Notes: a model not told the origin generated them from the letters alone. Positions 8,550 to 19,005 are shown, counted from the stretch's first letter. The stretch: DNA of 64,000 nt from Halanaerobium saccharolyticum subsp. saccharolyticum DSM 6643 (GCF_000350165.1 NZ_CAUI01000023.1:186001-250000); one strand, 5' to 3'. Translations and numbers: made by a program.

Positions 8550-10280
8550 TTAAAGAGTTAGCATCTTTGATATTTTTTGATATTTTTTCTTGCCAATTCC
8601 TTTAACCTTAGTTAAATCTGATTTTTTAGTAAAATCACCATTTTGATCTCTATAATCTATTATTCTTTCGGCATAAGCATTACCAATCCCTGGTAATTCA
8701 GACAGTTCTGAAGTTGAAGCCTGATTAATATTTATCTTATCAGCTGCCACAGCTGTCTCATCCTTTGTTTCAGGTTGATAAATTTTTATCTGAACTTCTG
8801 ATTCATCACCTTGCTGCAGAAGTTTCTGTTCTGGACTTCCAGTTAATTCGTGATAAAGCTCAGAATATTTTTTAGCCGAGTTGTGCCAGCTGTAATCAAG
8901 ATTCATTACTCGATTTACAATCTTATTCCAGATACCCTTTTTATAATAGAAAGAAACAGCTCTCTCAATTGTATGCAGCATATCATGCGCATTATAATTA
9001 CTGAAGCTAAATCCAGTCCCTTCACCGGTTTCTTCATTATAAGCAACTACAGTATCATTTAAACCACCAGTTTCTCTAACAACTGGAATTGTACCATACC
9101 GAAAACTGATTAGCTGACTTAAACCACATGGTTCAAAACGGGAAGGCATTAAGAACATATCACTTCCTGCATAAATTTGATCTGCTAATTGAGCATCATA
9201 TTTAATATTTACCGAAAGACTATCTGGATATTCATGCTGTTTAGCCTTTAAAAATTCTTCATATTCCCTTTGGCCCGTACCTAAAATTAAAAACTGTGCT
9301 CCTGTAGCCATAATATCATCAAAAACTGCTTTAACAAGATCCAACCCTTTCTGTTCAACCATTCTAGAAATAAAACCAATCAATGGTTTATCAGCATCAA
9401 CTTCTAAACCTAGTTTTTGCTGAATGTGAACTTTATTTGCAATTTTTTTATCAATTTCACCCTTTGAAAAACTTACTGGGAGATTTTCATTTGTCTCTGG
9501 ATCAAACTTTTCATAGCTGATACCATTTAAAATACCGCTTAAATCATCAGCTCTTAATCTTAGAGCATAGTCTAAACCTTCTCCAAAATATGAAGTCTGA
9601 ATTTCATTTGCATAACTTTCACTAACTGTTGTCACATGATCAGCATACATTATTCCAGATTTCATATAATTAAGTAATCCATTATGTCTAATATTTCCAC
9701 TTTCCCAATGATGTGGAGCTACACCTAAAACATCACCTGCTGCATGTCCTGCAAATTGTCCCTGATAGCGAAGGTTATGAATAGTAAATACAGTTTTAAT
9801 ATCTTGATAATAACTCTGCTGACGATAACGATCTGCAAAAAGCAGGGGTAGTGGACCTGTCTGCCAATCATTTGCGTGAATAACATCTGGCTTAAAACCA
9901 ATAACAGGCAGCATATCTAATACAGCCTGAGAAAAGAACGCAAACTGTTCATGTTTATCTTCATTTTCATAAATTGAATCACGATCAAAATAATGTTTAT
10001 TATCTATAAAATAAACTGTAACTCCGTCTTCTTCTAATTTGTTTACTCCTAAATATGTATCTCTCCAAGCTAACTTTGTCCTAAAATGACAGACTGATTC
10101 CATTCTTTGCTGATATTTTTCCGGAATCTGTTTGTATTGTGGAATCACTAACCTTACATCATGACCCTCTTCGATTAGTGCTTGTGGTAAAGAGCCTGCA
10201 ACATCAGCTAAGCCCCCAGTTTTAATAAATGGGTCCGCCTCAGAAGCTACAAATAAAATTTTCTTTTTTTCTTTTTTCAT
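8550..10280 (-). CDS. glgA: Glycogen synthase (ADP-glucose type) with C-terminal helix-hairpin-helix domain
   Basis: GT5 glycogen synthase that extends alpha-1,4-glucan from ADP-glucose in the cytosol. Residues 1-485 are a complete GlgA: the ADP-glucose-binding KTGGLADVAGSLPQAL near residue 20, HANDWQTGPLP, and the C-terminal PSRFEPCGLSQL and VRETGGLNDTV loops. The family normally ends near residue 480. Here a 30-residue polar linker leads to residues 513-576, a ComEA-like double helix-hairpin-helix: ININQASTSELSELPGIG, RIIDYRDQNGDF, then VKGIGKKKYQKI. This fold binds DNA in known proteins and is unexpected on a glycogen enzyme. The reading frame is continuous and the AGGAGG-ATG start is clean. 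It is transcribed divergently from glgB-C-D, with a 268-bp AT-rich gap that must hold both promoters. Confidence 0.93.
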   Translation of the reverse strand: MKKEKKKILFVASEADPFIKTGGLADVAGSLPQALIEEGHDVRLVIPQYKQIPEKYQQRMESVCHFRTKLAWRDTYLGVNKLEEDGVTVYFIDNKHYFDRDSIYENEDKHEQFAFFSQAVLDMLPVIGFKPDVIHANDWQTGPLPLLFADRYRQQSYYQDIKTVFTIHNLRYQGQFAGHAAGDVLGVAPHHWESGNIRHNGLLNYMKSGIMYADHVTTVSESYANEIQTSYFGEGLDYALRLRADDLSGILNGISYEKFDPETNENLPVSFSKGEIDKKIANKVHIQQKLGLEVDADKPLIGFISRMVEQKGLDLVKAVFDDIMATGAQFLILGTGQREYEEFLKAKQHEYPDSLSVNIKYDAQLADQIYAGSDMFLMPSRFEPCGLSQLISFRYGTIPVVRETGGLNDTVVAYNEETGEGTGFSFSNYNAHDMLHTIERAVSFYYKKGIWNKIVNRVMNLDYSWHNSAKKYSELYHELTGSPEQKLLQQGDESEVQIKIYQPETKDETAVAADKININQASTSELSELPGIGNAYAERIIDYRDQNGDFTKKSDLTKVKGIGKKKYQKISKMLTL

Positions 10281-10548
10281 GGAGCCACCTCCTAAAATGT
10301 ACGTTTAAACTCTATCTTATGTCTACTAATTTACAAAATCAACTAAATTCTTATAACTTATAAGTTTAGTTTATTAAAAGTAGAGTCTAATGTCAACTAA
10401 TTCTAATTTTCTGATTTAAATCTCTTAAAAACTAATAGCATGATTAATTAAAGGAAAATTAATATAAATAGAGAATAAATAAAATACAACAGCAAAATTT
10501 AAGATTTTTTAAAATATATTTTTATATTAAGATTTAGGGGGGAGTTTA

Positions 10549-12462
10549 ATGCCAAAAAATAATTATCCTGATGACTATGATCGCTATCTTTTTCATCAAG
10601 GAAGACATTACGAAAGCTATAATTTTCTAGGAGCACATTTAACTACAGAAAAAGGTAAAAAAGGAGTGCGTTTTACACTTTGGGCTCCAAATGCTGAAGA
10701 AATAAGTGTTATTGGTGATTTTAATGACTGGAATAAAAATCAACATCCAATGCAGAAAATTAAAGACTCCGGAATCTGGACTGCGTTTATTGAAGGCGCA
10801 GAAAATAAGATGCACTATAAATATTGGATTAGAGGCTACAGGGGTGTAATTAGAGTTAAAGCAGATCCCTATGCCCGCAGACAGGAAAAGGCCCCAAAAA
10901 CTGCTTCGCAAATTTATAAAACAGAAAAATATGATTGGAATGATAAAAAATGGCTTAAAAAAAGAAAGAATTCTAATCATCTTAGAGAGCCATTAAGCTT
11001 TTATGAAATGCATCTTGGTTCTTGGAAACAAGATGATGGAGAATTGATGAATTACAGAGAAATCGCTGATGAACTTGTCCCTTATATTAATAAGATGGGT
11101 TTTACTCATGTTGAACTAATGCCCTTAACTGAATACCCATTTCCTGGTTCATGGGGTTATCAGACTACAGGCTTTTTTGCCTTAACCTCTAGATATGGTA
11201 CTCCCGAGGATTTTATGTATTTTGTAGATAAACTCCATCAAAATGATATTGGAGTAATTATGGACTGGGTACCAAGTCATTTTTGCAAGGACGACCACGG
11301 GCTAAGAATGTTTGACGGCTCACATTTATATGAAAGTTCTGATCCCAGACGAGCAGAAAATATTCAGTGGGATACATTAAATTTTGATTTTGCTCAGAAT
11401 GAAGTCTGGAGTTTTTTAATTTCTAGTGCAAATTACTGGCTCGAAAAATTTCATATTGATGGTTTAAGGGTAGATGCCGTCAGCAATATGCTTTATCTAA
11501 ATTATGAAAAAGAAGATGGGCAGTGGGCAGCAAATGAATATGGTGGTTTTGAGAATTTAGAAGCAATAGAATTTATTAAAGAATTAAATACTGAAATGTT
11601 TGAGCGCTATCCAGGACTTCTAATGATTGCAGAAGAATCTAGTGCCTGGCCCTTGGTTACAGCACCTGTTCATGAAGGTGGTTTAGGTTTTAATTTCAAA
11701 TGGAATATGGGCTGGATGAATGATACTCTAGATTATATGGAAAGCGATCCTGTTTATAGAAAATGGGAACACAATAAACTCACATTTTCCAGTATGTACA
11801 GCCAGAGTGAAAATTATGTGCTGCCATTATCACATGACGAAGTTGTACACGGTAAAAAATCACTTGTTGATAAAATGCCCGGAGATTACTGGCGCAAATT
11901 TGCTAATTTAAGACTTCTTTTCACTTATATGTATGCCCACCCCGGCAAAAAACTGATCTTTATGGGGGGCGAATTCGGCCAGTTTATTGAATGGAATTAT
12001 AAGCAAAGTTTAGATTGGCTCTTACTTGATTATGATAAACATAAGCTAACTCAAGATTTCATGCAGGAATTAAATCAAGTCTATCTAAAAGAAAAGGCTC
12101 TTTGGGAACTGGATCATGAGGATCAGGGCTTCCGCTGGATCGAGGCAGATGATAATGAGCAAAGTGTTATTAGTTTCATTAGAAGTTCTGAAAATGGAAG
12201 TCAGCGATTAGTAATTCTCTTAAACTTTACACCTATTCCTAGAGATGATTATCGAATTGGAGTTCCAGGGCCTGGTGTCTATGAACTTCTGTTAAATAGT
12301 GATCAAAAAGTATTTGGTGGCTCAAATTATGAAACTGCAGCTAGAGTTAAGGCAGAAGAAAAAGCTTACCATGGTTTTGATTATTCTATAAGTATTAATA
12401 TACCACCACTTGCCGGTATCTATTTAAAATATAAGCCAGCAAAAAGTAATAAAAAAAAGTAG
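10549..12462 (+). CDS. glgB: 1,4-alpha-glucan branching enzyme
   Basis: GH13 enzyme that makes alpha-1,6 branches in glycogen. 637 residues: N-terminal CBM48 domain (about residues 30-120, with VRFTLWAPNAEEISVIGDF), catalytic barrel with region I DWVPSHF, nucleophile Asp in DGLRVDAVSNML, acid Glu in MIAEESSAWP, region IV LSHDEVVHGK, and a C-terminal beta domain. These match bacterial GlgB, not isoamylase. The start follows a GGGGGGAG ribosome site. First gene of a glgB-glgC-glgD unit (gaps 83 and 40 bp) opposite glgA. Confidence 0.96.
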   Translation: MPKNNYPDDYDRYLFHQGRHYESYNFLGAHLTTEKGKKGVRFTLWAPNAEEISVIGDFNDWNKNQHPMQKIKDSGIWTAFIEGAENKMHYKYWIRGYRGVIRVKADPYARRQEKAPKTASQIYKTEKYDWNDKKWLKKRKNSNHLREPLSFYEMHLGSWKQDDGELMNYREIADELVPYINKMGFTHVELMPLTEYPFPGSWGYQTTGFFALTSRYGTPEDFMYFVDKLHQNDIGVIMDWVPSHFCKDDHGLRMFDGSHLYESSDPRRAENIQWDTLNFDFAQNEVWSFLISSANYWLEKFHIDGLRVDAVSNMLYLNYEKEDGQWAANEYGGFENLEAIEFIKELNTEMFERYPGLLMIAEESSAWPLVTAPVHEGGLGFNFKWNMGWMNDTLDYMESDPVYRKWEHNKLTFSSMYSQSENYVLPLSHDEVVHGKKSLVDKMPGDYWRKFANLRLLFTYMYAHPGKKLIFMGGEFGQFIEWNYKQSLDWLLLDYDKHKLTQDFMQELNQVYLKEKALWELDHEDQGFRWIEADDNEQSVISFIRSSENGSQRLVILLNFTPIPRDDYRIGVPGPGVYELLLNSDQKVFGGSNYETAARVKAEEKAYHGFDYSISINIPPLAGIYLKYKPAKSNKKK

Positions 12463-12545
12463 AAAATGAATAAGCAATGTAAAATTCAGATTTAAATGAT
12501 GATATATCTCAACATCACTAAAAATATTATATGGGAGGTAAGAAG

Positions 12546-13727
12546 ATGCCTAGAGAAGAAATGCTAGCCATGTTGCTTGCTGGAGGTAAGGGGACAAGGT
12601 TGGGAGTTTTAACTAAAAATATTGCTAAACCTGCTGTTCCTTTTGGAGCAGAATATAGACTAATTGATTTTCCACTCAGCAACTGTACAAATTCAGGCAT
12701 TAATACTGTAGGAGTTTTAACTCAGTATAAACCACTAATTTTAAATAGTTATATTGGCAGCGGCAGCTCCTGGGATCTTGATCGTCATAATGGAGGTGTA
12801 ACAGTACTTCCTCCTTATGTTAAAGAAGGTGGTGGTTCCTGGTATAAAGGTACTGCAGATGCAATTTATCAAAATATAGAGTTTATAGATATTTATGACC
12901 CAGAATATGTACTGGTTTTATCCGGTGACCATATTTATAAAATGGATTATGCTGAAATGCTAAACTATCACAAAGAAAAAAAGGCAGATATTACAATTGG
13001 AGTACTGGAAGTCCCCTGGGAAGAAACACATCGTTTTGGGATTATGAACACTAATCCAGAGCAAAAAATAATCGAATTCCAAGAAAAACCTGAGAATGCC
13101 AAAAATAATTTAGCTTCAATGGGCATCTATATTTTCAGCTGGGAATATCTAAAAAAATATTTAATCGCAGAAGCAGAAGCAAACAATGATTCTGCTGGAG
13201 ACTTCGGCCATGATATTATCCCAAAAATGATGGCAGATGAATTATCTTTTTATGCCTACACTTTTAAAGATTACTGGAAGGATGTTGGAACTGTTGAAAG
13301 TTATTGGCAGGCCCATATGGATCTGTTAGGCGAAAATCCTGAACTAGATTTACAGGATCGAAACTGGATTATTTACAGTGTAAATCCTAATCGTCCCCCA
13401 CAGTATCTATCAGAAGATGCAGTAGTGGATAATTCTATGATTAATAAAGGCACACAAATTATGGGTACTGTTAAAAACTCTGTTCTATTCTTCGGAGTTA
13501 AAATTGCCAAAGATGCAGTAGTTGAAAACTCAGTCATCTTGCCAAATACTAGGATTAACGTTGGCGCTAAAATAAAAAATTCTATTGTAGGCAGAAATGT
13601 AATAATTGAAAAAAATTCTGAAATAGGAATTGAAAATGAAACTGAAGATCTAAAAATCACTGTAATTGGTGATGATGAAGTAATACCAGAAGCTTCAAAA
13701 ATCAAAGCAGGAATGGTGGTGGGATAA
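12546..13727 (+). CDS. glgC: Glucose-1-phosphate adenylyltransferase, catalytic subunit
   Basis: Makes ADP-glucose from ATP and glucose-1-phosphate, the committed step of glycogen synthesis. 393 residues: nucleotidyltransferase N-terminus with [30 protein letters not shown], the [12 protein letters not shown] loop and [10 protein letters not shown], then a left-handed beta-helix tail ([20 protein letters not shown]). The frame opens 15 bases earlier, but GGGAGG lies 7 nt before the ATG at 12546, so that start is used. The active-site motifs are intact here, unlike in glgD. Confidence 0.95.
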   Translation: MPREEMLAMLLAGGKGTRLGVLTKNIAKPAVPFGAEYRLIDFPLSNCTNSGINTVGVLTQYKPLILNSYIGSGSSWDLDRHNGGVTVLPPYVKEGGGSWYKGTADAIYQNIEFIDIYDPEYVLVLSGDHIYKMDYAEMLNYHKEKKADITIGVLEVPWEETHRFGIMNTNPEQKIIEFQEKPENAKNNLASMGIYIFSWEYLKKYLIAEAEANNDSAGDFGHDIIPKMMADELSFYAYTFKDYWKDVGTVESYWQAHMDLLGENPELDLQDRNWIIYSVNPNRPPQYLSEDAVVDNSMINKGTQIMGTVKNSVLFFGVKIAKDAVVENSVILPNTRINVGAKIKNSIVGRNVIIEKNSEIGIENETEDLKITVIGDDEVIPEASKIKAGMVVG

Positions 13728-13767
13728 TATGATGATGACACCTATTTATAAAAAGGGCGGAACAAAT

Positions 13768-14883
13768 ATGAATAATGTAATGGCAATTATTAATAATGCT
13801 CTGGATGAGTCCTTTTTAGATAAACTAACAAGCCACCGCTCTTTAGCTTCTGTTCCATTTGGAGCCCGCTATAGATTGATTGACTTCCCTTTATCTAATC
13901 TTGTTAACTCAGGGGTCACTAATGTTGGGCTGCTGCTTCAAACCAAATATCGATCTTTAATGGATCATATTGGTTTCGGTAAAGCCTGGGATTTAGATCG
14001 TAAAAGAAATGGTCTTTTTATTTTACCACCTGCTCACATTTATCAAGCAAATAGAGCCTATAAGGGAGACCTGCAGAACTTTGCTAGTAATATTGATTAT
14101 ATTAAAAGAAGTAATCAAGAATATGTTATTGTTGGTAGTCCAAATATAGTTGCTAATATTGATTATAGGGACGCCTTTAAATATCATGTGGAAAATCAAA
14201 ATGATATCACAATAATTTATAGAGAATTAGACGTATTTAGAAGAGATACAACTTATACTGTTGTTAATACTGATGATAATGACCGAATAATTGATATGAA
14301 GGTAAATCCTAAAAAAAATTATTATAAAAAGATTTCTTTACAAAGATATATTATGAAAAAAGATCTGCTTTTAGATATAATTGACGAATGTATTTCCAAA
14401 GGAGAATGGGATTTTGTAAAAAATGCGATTATTGGTAATCTAAATAATTTAAAAGTTTATGGTTATCCTTTCCATTCCTATGCATCTGTAATTAATTCGA
14501 TTAATGGTTATTATAAAAGCAATTTAGAGCTCTTAAAACCAAATGTCTGGCAGGATTTGTTTTTGAAAAATGGTCCTATTTATACTAAACCAAAAGATGA
14601 ATCACCAACTGCTTACAAAAATGGAGTAAATGCTAAAAATATTTTAGCTGCCAACGGCTGCTCAATTAAAGGTGAAGTTAAAAATAGCATACTTTTTAGA
14701 GGAGTAAAAGTGCATCCTGGAGCTACAATAAAAAATTCAATTATTATGCAGAAATCTATTATTGGAAAAAATGCTTATTTAGAAAATGTAATCTTAGATA
14801 AAGGGGTTCAAATCACTGCTGGTAAATCTCTCAAAGGAGATATTAATTTGCCAATGATTATTGCCAAAAATACATTAGTTTAA
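13768..14883 (+). CDS. glgD: GlgD, regulatory subunit of ADP-glucose pyrophosphorylase
   Basis: 371-residue GlgC paralogue that pairs with GlgC in Firmicutes. It keeps the [21 protein letters not shown] segment and the C-terminal beta-helix (IKNSIIMQKSIIGKNAYL) but has lost the N-terminal GGxGTRL nucleotide loop (MNNVMAIINNALDES instead), so it should be non-catalytic and regulatory. The frame is open from 13729 and an upstream ATG is possible, but GGGCGG precedes the ATG at 13768 and the family starts here. Known GlgCD complexes are more active than GlgC alone; that is family knowledge, not visible in the sequence. Confidence 0.92.
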   Translation: MNNVMAIINNALDESFLDKLTSHRSLASVPFGARYRLIDFPLSNLVNSGVTNVGLLLQTKYRSLMDHIGFGKAWDLDRKRNGLFILPPAHIYQANRAYKGDLQNFASNIDYIKRSNQEYVIVGSPNIVANIDYRDAFKYHVENQNDITIIYRELDVFRRDTTYTVVNTDDNDRIIDMKVNPKKNYYKKISLQRYIMKKDLLLDIIDECISKGEWDFVKNAIIGNLNNLKVYGYPFHSYASVINSINGYYKSNLELLKPNVWQDLFLKNGPIYTKPKDESPTAYKNGVNAKNILAANGCSIKGEVKNSILFRGVKVHPGATIKNSIIMQKSIIGKNAYLENVILDKGVQITAGKSLKGDINLPMIIAKNTLV

Positions 14884-14929
14884 TTGATTCTCCTCGGGCA
14901 AACTCAGGAAATTTGCGAGCAAACTTTTA

Positions 14930-14963
14930 AAAAGGCATGTGGATTTAACCCCACATGCCTTTT
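14930..14963. terminator. Bidirectional terminator between glgD and the AGCS symporter gene
   Basis: Perfect 13-bp inverted repeat AAAAGGCATGTGG / CCACATGCCTTTT with an 8-nt loop. A- and T-runs flank both arms, so it can stop glgBCD (plus strand) and the convergent symporter gene (minus strand). Confidence 0.9.
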
Positions 14964-15006
14964 ACTAATAATATTTAATATTTTTTAAGTTAAATATTTA
15001 TTTGCT

Positions 15007-16374
15007 TTAAGCAGCTTTATCATCTTTTAATTCTAATAAATACTTGTCTTTTTCTTTAACAACTGCTCCAGCTAATACCACTAATGCAATTAAGTTTGGT
15101 GCTGCCATTAAACCATTTAAAGTGTCAGCCAAAAGCCAAATTGGCTCTAGCGCCCCAATTGCACCTACAAAAAGTAAGATTACAAAAACAATACGGTATG
15201 GTTTAATAATCTTTTTACCAAATAAATATTTCCAACTTTCTTCACCATAAAAACTCCAGGTCAGCATTGTAGTATATGCAAAAATAATTATACTAATGTT
15301 TATTATATAACCACCTGGTCCAGATAAACCTCTAGTAAAACCCTCGGCTGCTAAAACGGCTCCAGTTTCTCCAGTACCTAAGGCTCCAGTTAGAAGAACT
15401 ACTAAAGCTGTAATCGTACCAACAACAATAGTATCAATAAAAACCTCCCAAATACCCCACATTCCTTGACGAGTTGGCTTGTTTTTAGCCTGGGCATGAA
15501 CTATAGAAGCTGCTCCCAGACCTGCTTCATTTGAAAAAACACCGCGCGCTATACCAAAACGTACTGCCATCCGAACAGAAGCACCAGCAAAACCGCCAAA
15601 AGCTGAAGCTGGGTTGAAGGCATTACTCATAATACTTGCAAAAACAGCTGGTATTTCAGAATAATTTGTTATAATTATAAATGCTCCACCAATGAAATAA
15701 AAAGCTGCCATCAAAGGAACTAATTTTTCTGCGACCTTCCCTATTCTTTTAATTCCTCCAAGAATAACTAATCCGACTAAAAATGATACTACTAAACCTG
15801 TTATCCAGCTAGGTACAGCAAATCCATCTTCTGCTGCATGTGCTAAAGTATTTGACTGCACCATATTTCCGATACCAAAAGCTGCAATTCCAGCAAAAAA
15901 TGCATATAAAGAAGCCAACCATTTCCAATTGCCCCCCATACCATTTTCTATATAATACATTACTCCACCACTATACTCATCTTCTCCTGTTTTTTCTCTA
16001 AACTTAACACCCAACTGTGCTTCTGCAAATTTAGTAGCCATTCCGACCAGGGCAGAAATCCACATCCAGAAAACAGCTCCCGGGCCACCTAAGGATAATG
16101 CGGTACTAACACCAGCAATATTTCCAACTCCCAATGTAGCTGCCATAGCCGAACTAATAGCCTGAAAAGATGATAAAACTCCTTCTTCATTCTCAACATC
16201 TTTATTAAAATAACGACCAAAACTTTTATCCCATGAAAGTTTAAAATGCCTAAACTGCAAAAAATTTAGTCTAATTGTTAAATAAAGACCTGTTCCAACC
16301 AGCAAAAAAAGGAAGGGAGGTCCCCAGACAATTGAATTCACTGCACTATTAACTGATAAAAATAATTCTAACAT
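15007..16374 (-). CDS. Sodium:alanine/glycine symporter (AGCS family)
   Basis: Inner-membrane transporter, 455 residues with about 10-11 hydrophobic segments. The AGCS signature is clear: AAMAATLGVGNIAGVSTAL near residue 75, GPGAVFWMWISALVGMATKFAE following, and GIARGVFSNEAGLGAASIVHA in the second half. The family carries alanine, glycine or related amino acids with Na+. It faces glgD across a shared terminator and lies downstream of lacI. No regulatory site was recognised. The exact amino acid is not predictable here. Confidence 0.93.
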   Translation of the reverse strand: MLELFLSVNSAVNSIVWGPPFLFLLVGTGLYLTIRLNFLQFRHFKLSWDKSFGRYFNKDVENEEGVLSSFQAISSAMAATLGVGNIAGVSTALSLGGPGAVFWMWISALVGMATKFAEAQLGVKFREKTGEDEYSGGVMYYIENGMGGNWKWLASLYAFFAGIAAFGIGNMVQSNTLAHAAEDGFAVPSWITGLVVSFLVGLVILGGIKRIGKVAEKLVPLMAAFYFIGGAFIIITNYSEIPAVFASIMSNAFNPASAFGGFAGASVRMAVRFGIARGVFSNEAGLGAASIVHAQAKNKPTRQGMWGIWEVFIDTIVVGTITALVVLLTGALGTGETGAVLAAEGFTRGLSGPGGYIINISIIIFAYTTMLTWSFYGEESWKYLFGKKIIKPYRIVFVILLFVGAIGALEPIWLLADTLNGLMAAPNLIALVVLAGAVVKEKDKYLLELKDDKAA

Positions 16375-16473
16375 AGATCTCCTCCTCTAATTAATTTATT
16401 TTAATTATAAAAATTATATCACAAATTTAATAGATTTAAACCATTATCCATGTATACATTGTTTTTTGTTAAA

Positions 16474-17448
16474 TTATGTCGATTCTCTTTTTATCAATTC
16501 TACATTTAAAACAGTTCTTCTATCAATATTTTCTCCAGCTATTAATTTTAATAATAACTGAACAGACTTTTGAGCAATATTTTCTGCTGACTGTCTGATT
16601 GTAGTTATTTCTGGGCTGTATAATTGGGCAAGCTCAATATCATCATAACCAATAACTTTTAAATTTTCAGGAACGTTAATCATGCTTTTTTGAGCTACTT
16701 TAATCACGGCTGCTGCAATTAAGTCACTGCTGGCAAATATACCGTCTATTGCCTTATTTTTTTTGAAAACATTGACTGCCAGCTGCTGATATTGATCCCT
16801 ATTAAAACTATCTAACTGACACTGAAAATTTTTAACTGTTAATCCAGCTTCTGCAGCTCTCTCTTTAAAAGCATAATAACGCTGATTAGAAAGCAGATTT
16901 AATTTTAAACTTCCACCGATATAAGCTAATTTTTTTGCTCCCTGCTCTAAAAGGTGTTCTGCTGCTAATTTACCACCTTGATCATTGTCAGAACAAATAT
17001 AAGGTAATCCTTCAATTTTTCGATCAAAACTCAAGATTGGCAGATCAACTTTTATTTCAGCAGCAATATCAAGAGTATGACTTGCCAGAAAAATCCCATC
17101 TACCTGCTGTGCTCTCAGCATATTAATATATTCTTTTTCTTTTTTCGCATTCATCTGCGAATTACAGAGCATCACTTTATAATCATTTTGATAAGCGTAT
17201 TCTTCTAAATAAGATAAAAGACTGCTAAAAAATGGGTGATGAACCACCGGTAAGATAACACCTAAAATATTAGATTTTTTCTTTGCAAGTGACCTGGCAA
17301 CAGCATTGGGTCGATAATTCAACTCATCCATTACCTGATATACTTTGTTTCTGGTTTTTTCTGAAATATAGCCTCGATCATTAATTACTCGAGAAACTGT
17401 AGTTACTGTAACTCCTGCTTTTTCAGCTACATCTTTTTGAGTAGTCAC
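16474..17448 (-). CDS. LacI-family transcriptional regulator, probably of sucrose genes
   Basis: 324 residues with the LacI N-terminal helix-turn-helix (DVAEKAGVTVTTVSRVIND) and hinge (NYRPNAVARSLAKKKS), then a periplasmic-binding-protein-like effector domain (VDGIFLASH, KVIGYDDIELAQLYSPEI). Translation starts at a GTG 10 nt after AGGAGG. It lies about 105 bp downstream of the sucrose phosphorylase gene on the same strand, and a LacI-type operator (19083-19098) stands upstream of sucP. The most economical reading is a local repressor of the sucrose genes induced by sucrose or a product, but the effector is inferred from position only. Confidence 0.9.
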   Translation of the reverse strand: MTTQKDVAEKAGVTVTTVSRVINDRGYISEKTRNKVYQVMDELNYRPNAVARSLAKKKSNILGVILPVVHHPFFSSLLSYLEEYAYQNDYKVMLCNSQMNAKKEKEYINMLRAQQVDGIFLASHTLDIAAEIKVDLPILSFDRKIEGLPYICSDNDQGGKLAAEHLLEQGAKKLAYIGGSLKLNLLSNQRYYAFKERAAEAGLTVKNFQCQLDSFNRDQYQQLAVNVFKKNKAIDGIFASSDLIAAAVIKVAQKSMINVPENLKVIGYDDIELAQLYSPEITTIRQSAENIAQKSVQLLLKLIAGENIDRRTVLNVELIKREST

Positions 17449-17471
17449 TTTAACTTACCTCCTAAATTTTT

Positions 17472-17519
17472 AAAGCCCCAAAATATATAGTGCTATCTCA
17501 ACTTTAATTAAGGGGCTTA
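17472..17519 (-). terminator. Possible terminator between sucP and lacI
   Basis: On the minus strand AAGCCCC and GGGGCTT form an 7-bp stem closing a loop of about 32 nt, followed by TAAAAATTT. The long loop makes it weaker than the other terminators in the window. It may allow partial read-through from sucP into lacI. Confidence 0.4.
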
Positions 17520-17553
17520 CAATATTTACTACTATTTATTAATATATTTTAGC

Positions 17554-19005
17554 TTATAGAGCTAATGTTTTCATTTCATCTGTTTTTTGATCATAATATC
17601 TAATCTCAAAACTATGCTCACTAAAATCTGCTTTTAGATGCGCTTCGGCAGCTCCATTTTGCCAGCTGATCATCAATTCTTCTGCTTTGGATAAATCATG
17701 AATAGTATAGTTGCCATTAAAAGCAGGGTATGAATTACGAAACTCCATCAATTTAATCAACTGCTGTACAACCGGTCTTTTAAGCTCTTTTTCAATCTCA
17801 TTTTTAGAATAATAATGGCGGTTAATATTTCTTCCGACCTTTGTTTCCTCTAAAAGTTCAATATCATTTTTTCCAGCCAGCAGCCCCATATAATATACCT
17901 GTGGTATACCAGGAGTAAAAAATTGAACTGCTCTTGCCAATAGATAAGAATCATCATCATTACCTAAAGCTGAATAATAACTGCAGTTAATCTGATAAAT
18001 ATCAAGATTATCATAAGCTTCACTGCTGTAGACTTTTTTCACATTAGAACCCTGCTCATAAAGCATTTCTCGAGTTTCTTTTATTTCCTGATCAGTCATT
18101 AAATCCTTAACATCAACAACACCTATACCATCATGAGTATCAAGAGTCGTGTATTGGTTATCAGGACATTTTTTGAGCCAATCTCTAAGCCTTTTAGAAG
18201 TTGAACTGTAAATTGAATGCAGTAAAAGCATGGGCAGTGAAAAATCATAAACTGGATGACCTTTATCTGCAATCTTAAGCTGAATTGAATGATGTTCATG
18301 AATTTCAGGTAAAATTTCCACATTCTTTTCTTTTAAAATGTCTTTACAATAATCTAAAAGTTCCCAGATATCAGGCTCAATAAAAAAACAACTGCTTCCA
18401 GCCTTTTTAATTGCATAAGCAAAGGCATCAAGTCTGATAATTGAAGCTCCCTTATCTGCCAAAAATTCCAGACTTTCTTTGATAAATTCTTTAACTACCT
18501 CTGACTCCATATTTAAATCTAGCTGCTCTTCCGCAAAGGTACACCAGATTTTTTCGCTTGTACCATCCTCAAATTCTACATCAATATAGGGAGCACGAGG
18601 TTTACGCTTATAAATTAAATCTACTTCTTTATCAGTTGGTTCCCCATTATCCCAGAAATCTTTGTAACGAATAAAAAAATCAGAGTACTTTGAATCATCT
18701 TTATGCTGCTTAAAATCCTTAAAATACTCAGACTGCTTTGAAATATGATTCACCATAAAATCAAACATCAAATAATAATTTTCTTTCAAAGCTTCTACAT
18801 CATCCCAGTTTCCAAATTTAGAATCAACTTTTCTATAAGTTAAAGGCGCAAAACCCCTATCTGCTGAAGAAGGGAAAAATGGTAGAATATGGACTCCACC
18901 AACTGCATCTTTAAAATGTTTATCAAGAATTTCTTTTAAATCTTTTAAATTTTGACCCATACTATCGGCATATGTAATTAACATTGTTTTATTCTTTGCT
19001 GTCAA
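17554..19005 (-). CDS. sucP: Sucrose phosphorylase (GH13 subfamily 18)
   Basis: Splits sucrose with phosphate into glucose-1-phosphate and fructose in the cytosol. 483 residues with GH13 motifs: FDFMVNH, nucleophile in IIRLDAFAYAIKK, acid/base in ILPEIHEHH, and LDTHDGIGV. The GRNINRHYY stretch near the C-terminus is characteristic of sucrose phosphorylases. The frame is open upstream to an ATG, but GGGAGGA is spaced 6 nt from a TTG at 19005, so translation likely starts with that TTG (LTAKNKTMLITYAD). A sucrose-6-phosphate phosphorylase specificity cannot be excluded. A LacI operator lies about 80 bp upstream. Products feed the neighbouring kinase and glucan genes. Confidence 0.9.
   Translation of the reverse strand: MTAKNKTMLITYADSMGQNLKDLKEILDKHFKDAVGGVHILPFFPSSADRGFAPLTYRKVDSKFGNWDDVEALKENYYLMFDFMVNHISKQSEYFKDFKQHKDDSKYSDFFIRYKDFWDNGEPTDKEVDLIYKRKPRAPYIDVEFEDGTSEKIWCTFAEEQLDLNMESEVVKEFIKESLEFLADKGASIIRLDAFAYAIKKAGSSCFFIEPDIWELLDYCKDILKEKNVEILPEIHEHHSIQLKIADKGHPVYDFSLPMLLLHSIYSSTSKRLRDWLKKCPDNQYTTLDTHDGIGVVDVKDLMTDQEIKETREMLYEQGSNVKKVYSSEAYDNLDIYQINCSYYSALGNDDDSYLLARAVQFFTPGIPQVYYMGLLAGKNDIELLEETKVGRNINRHYYSKNEIEKELKRPVVQQLIKLMEFRNSYPAFNGNYTIHDLSKAEELMISWQNGAAEAHLKADFSEHSFEIRYYDQKTDEMKTLAL

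Noticed and set aside
13768-14883. glgD as a decayed copy of glgC
   Set aside because: Loss of the GGxGTRL motif is the normal state of GlgD, and the gene is intact in the usual glgC-glgD order.
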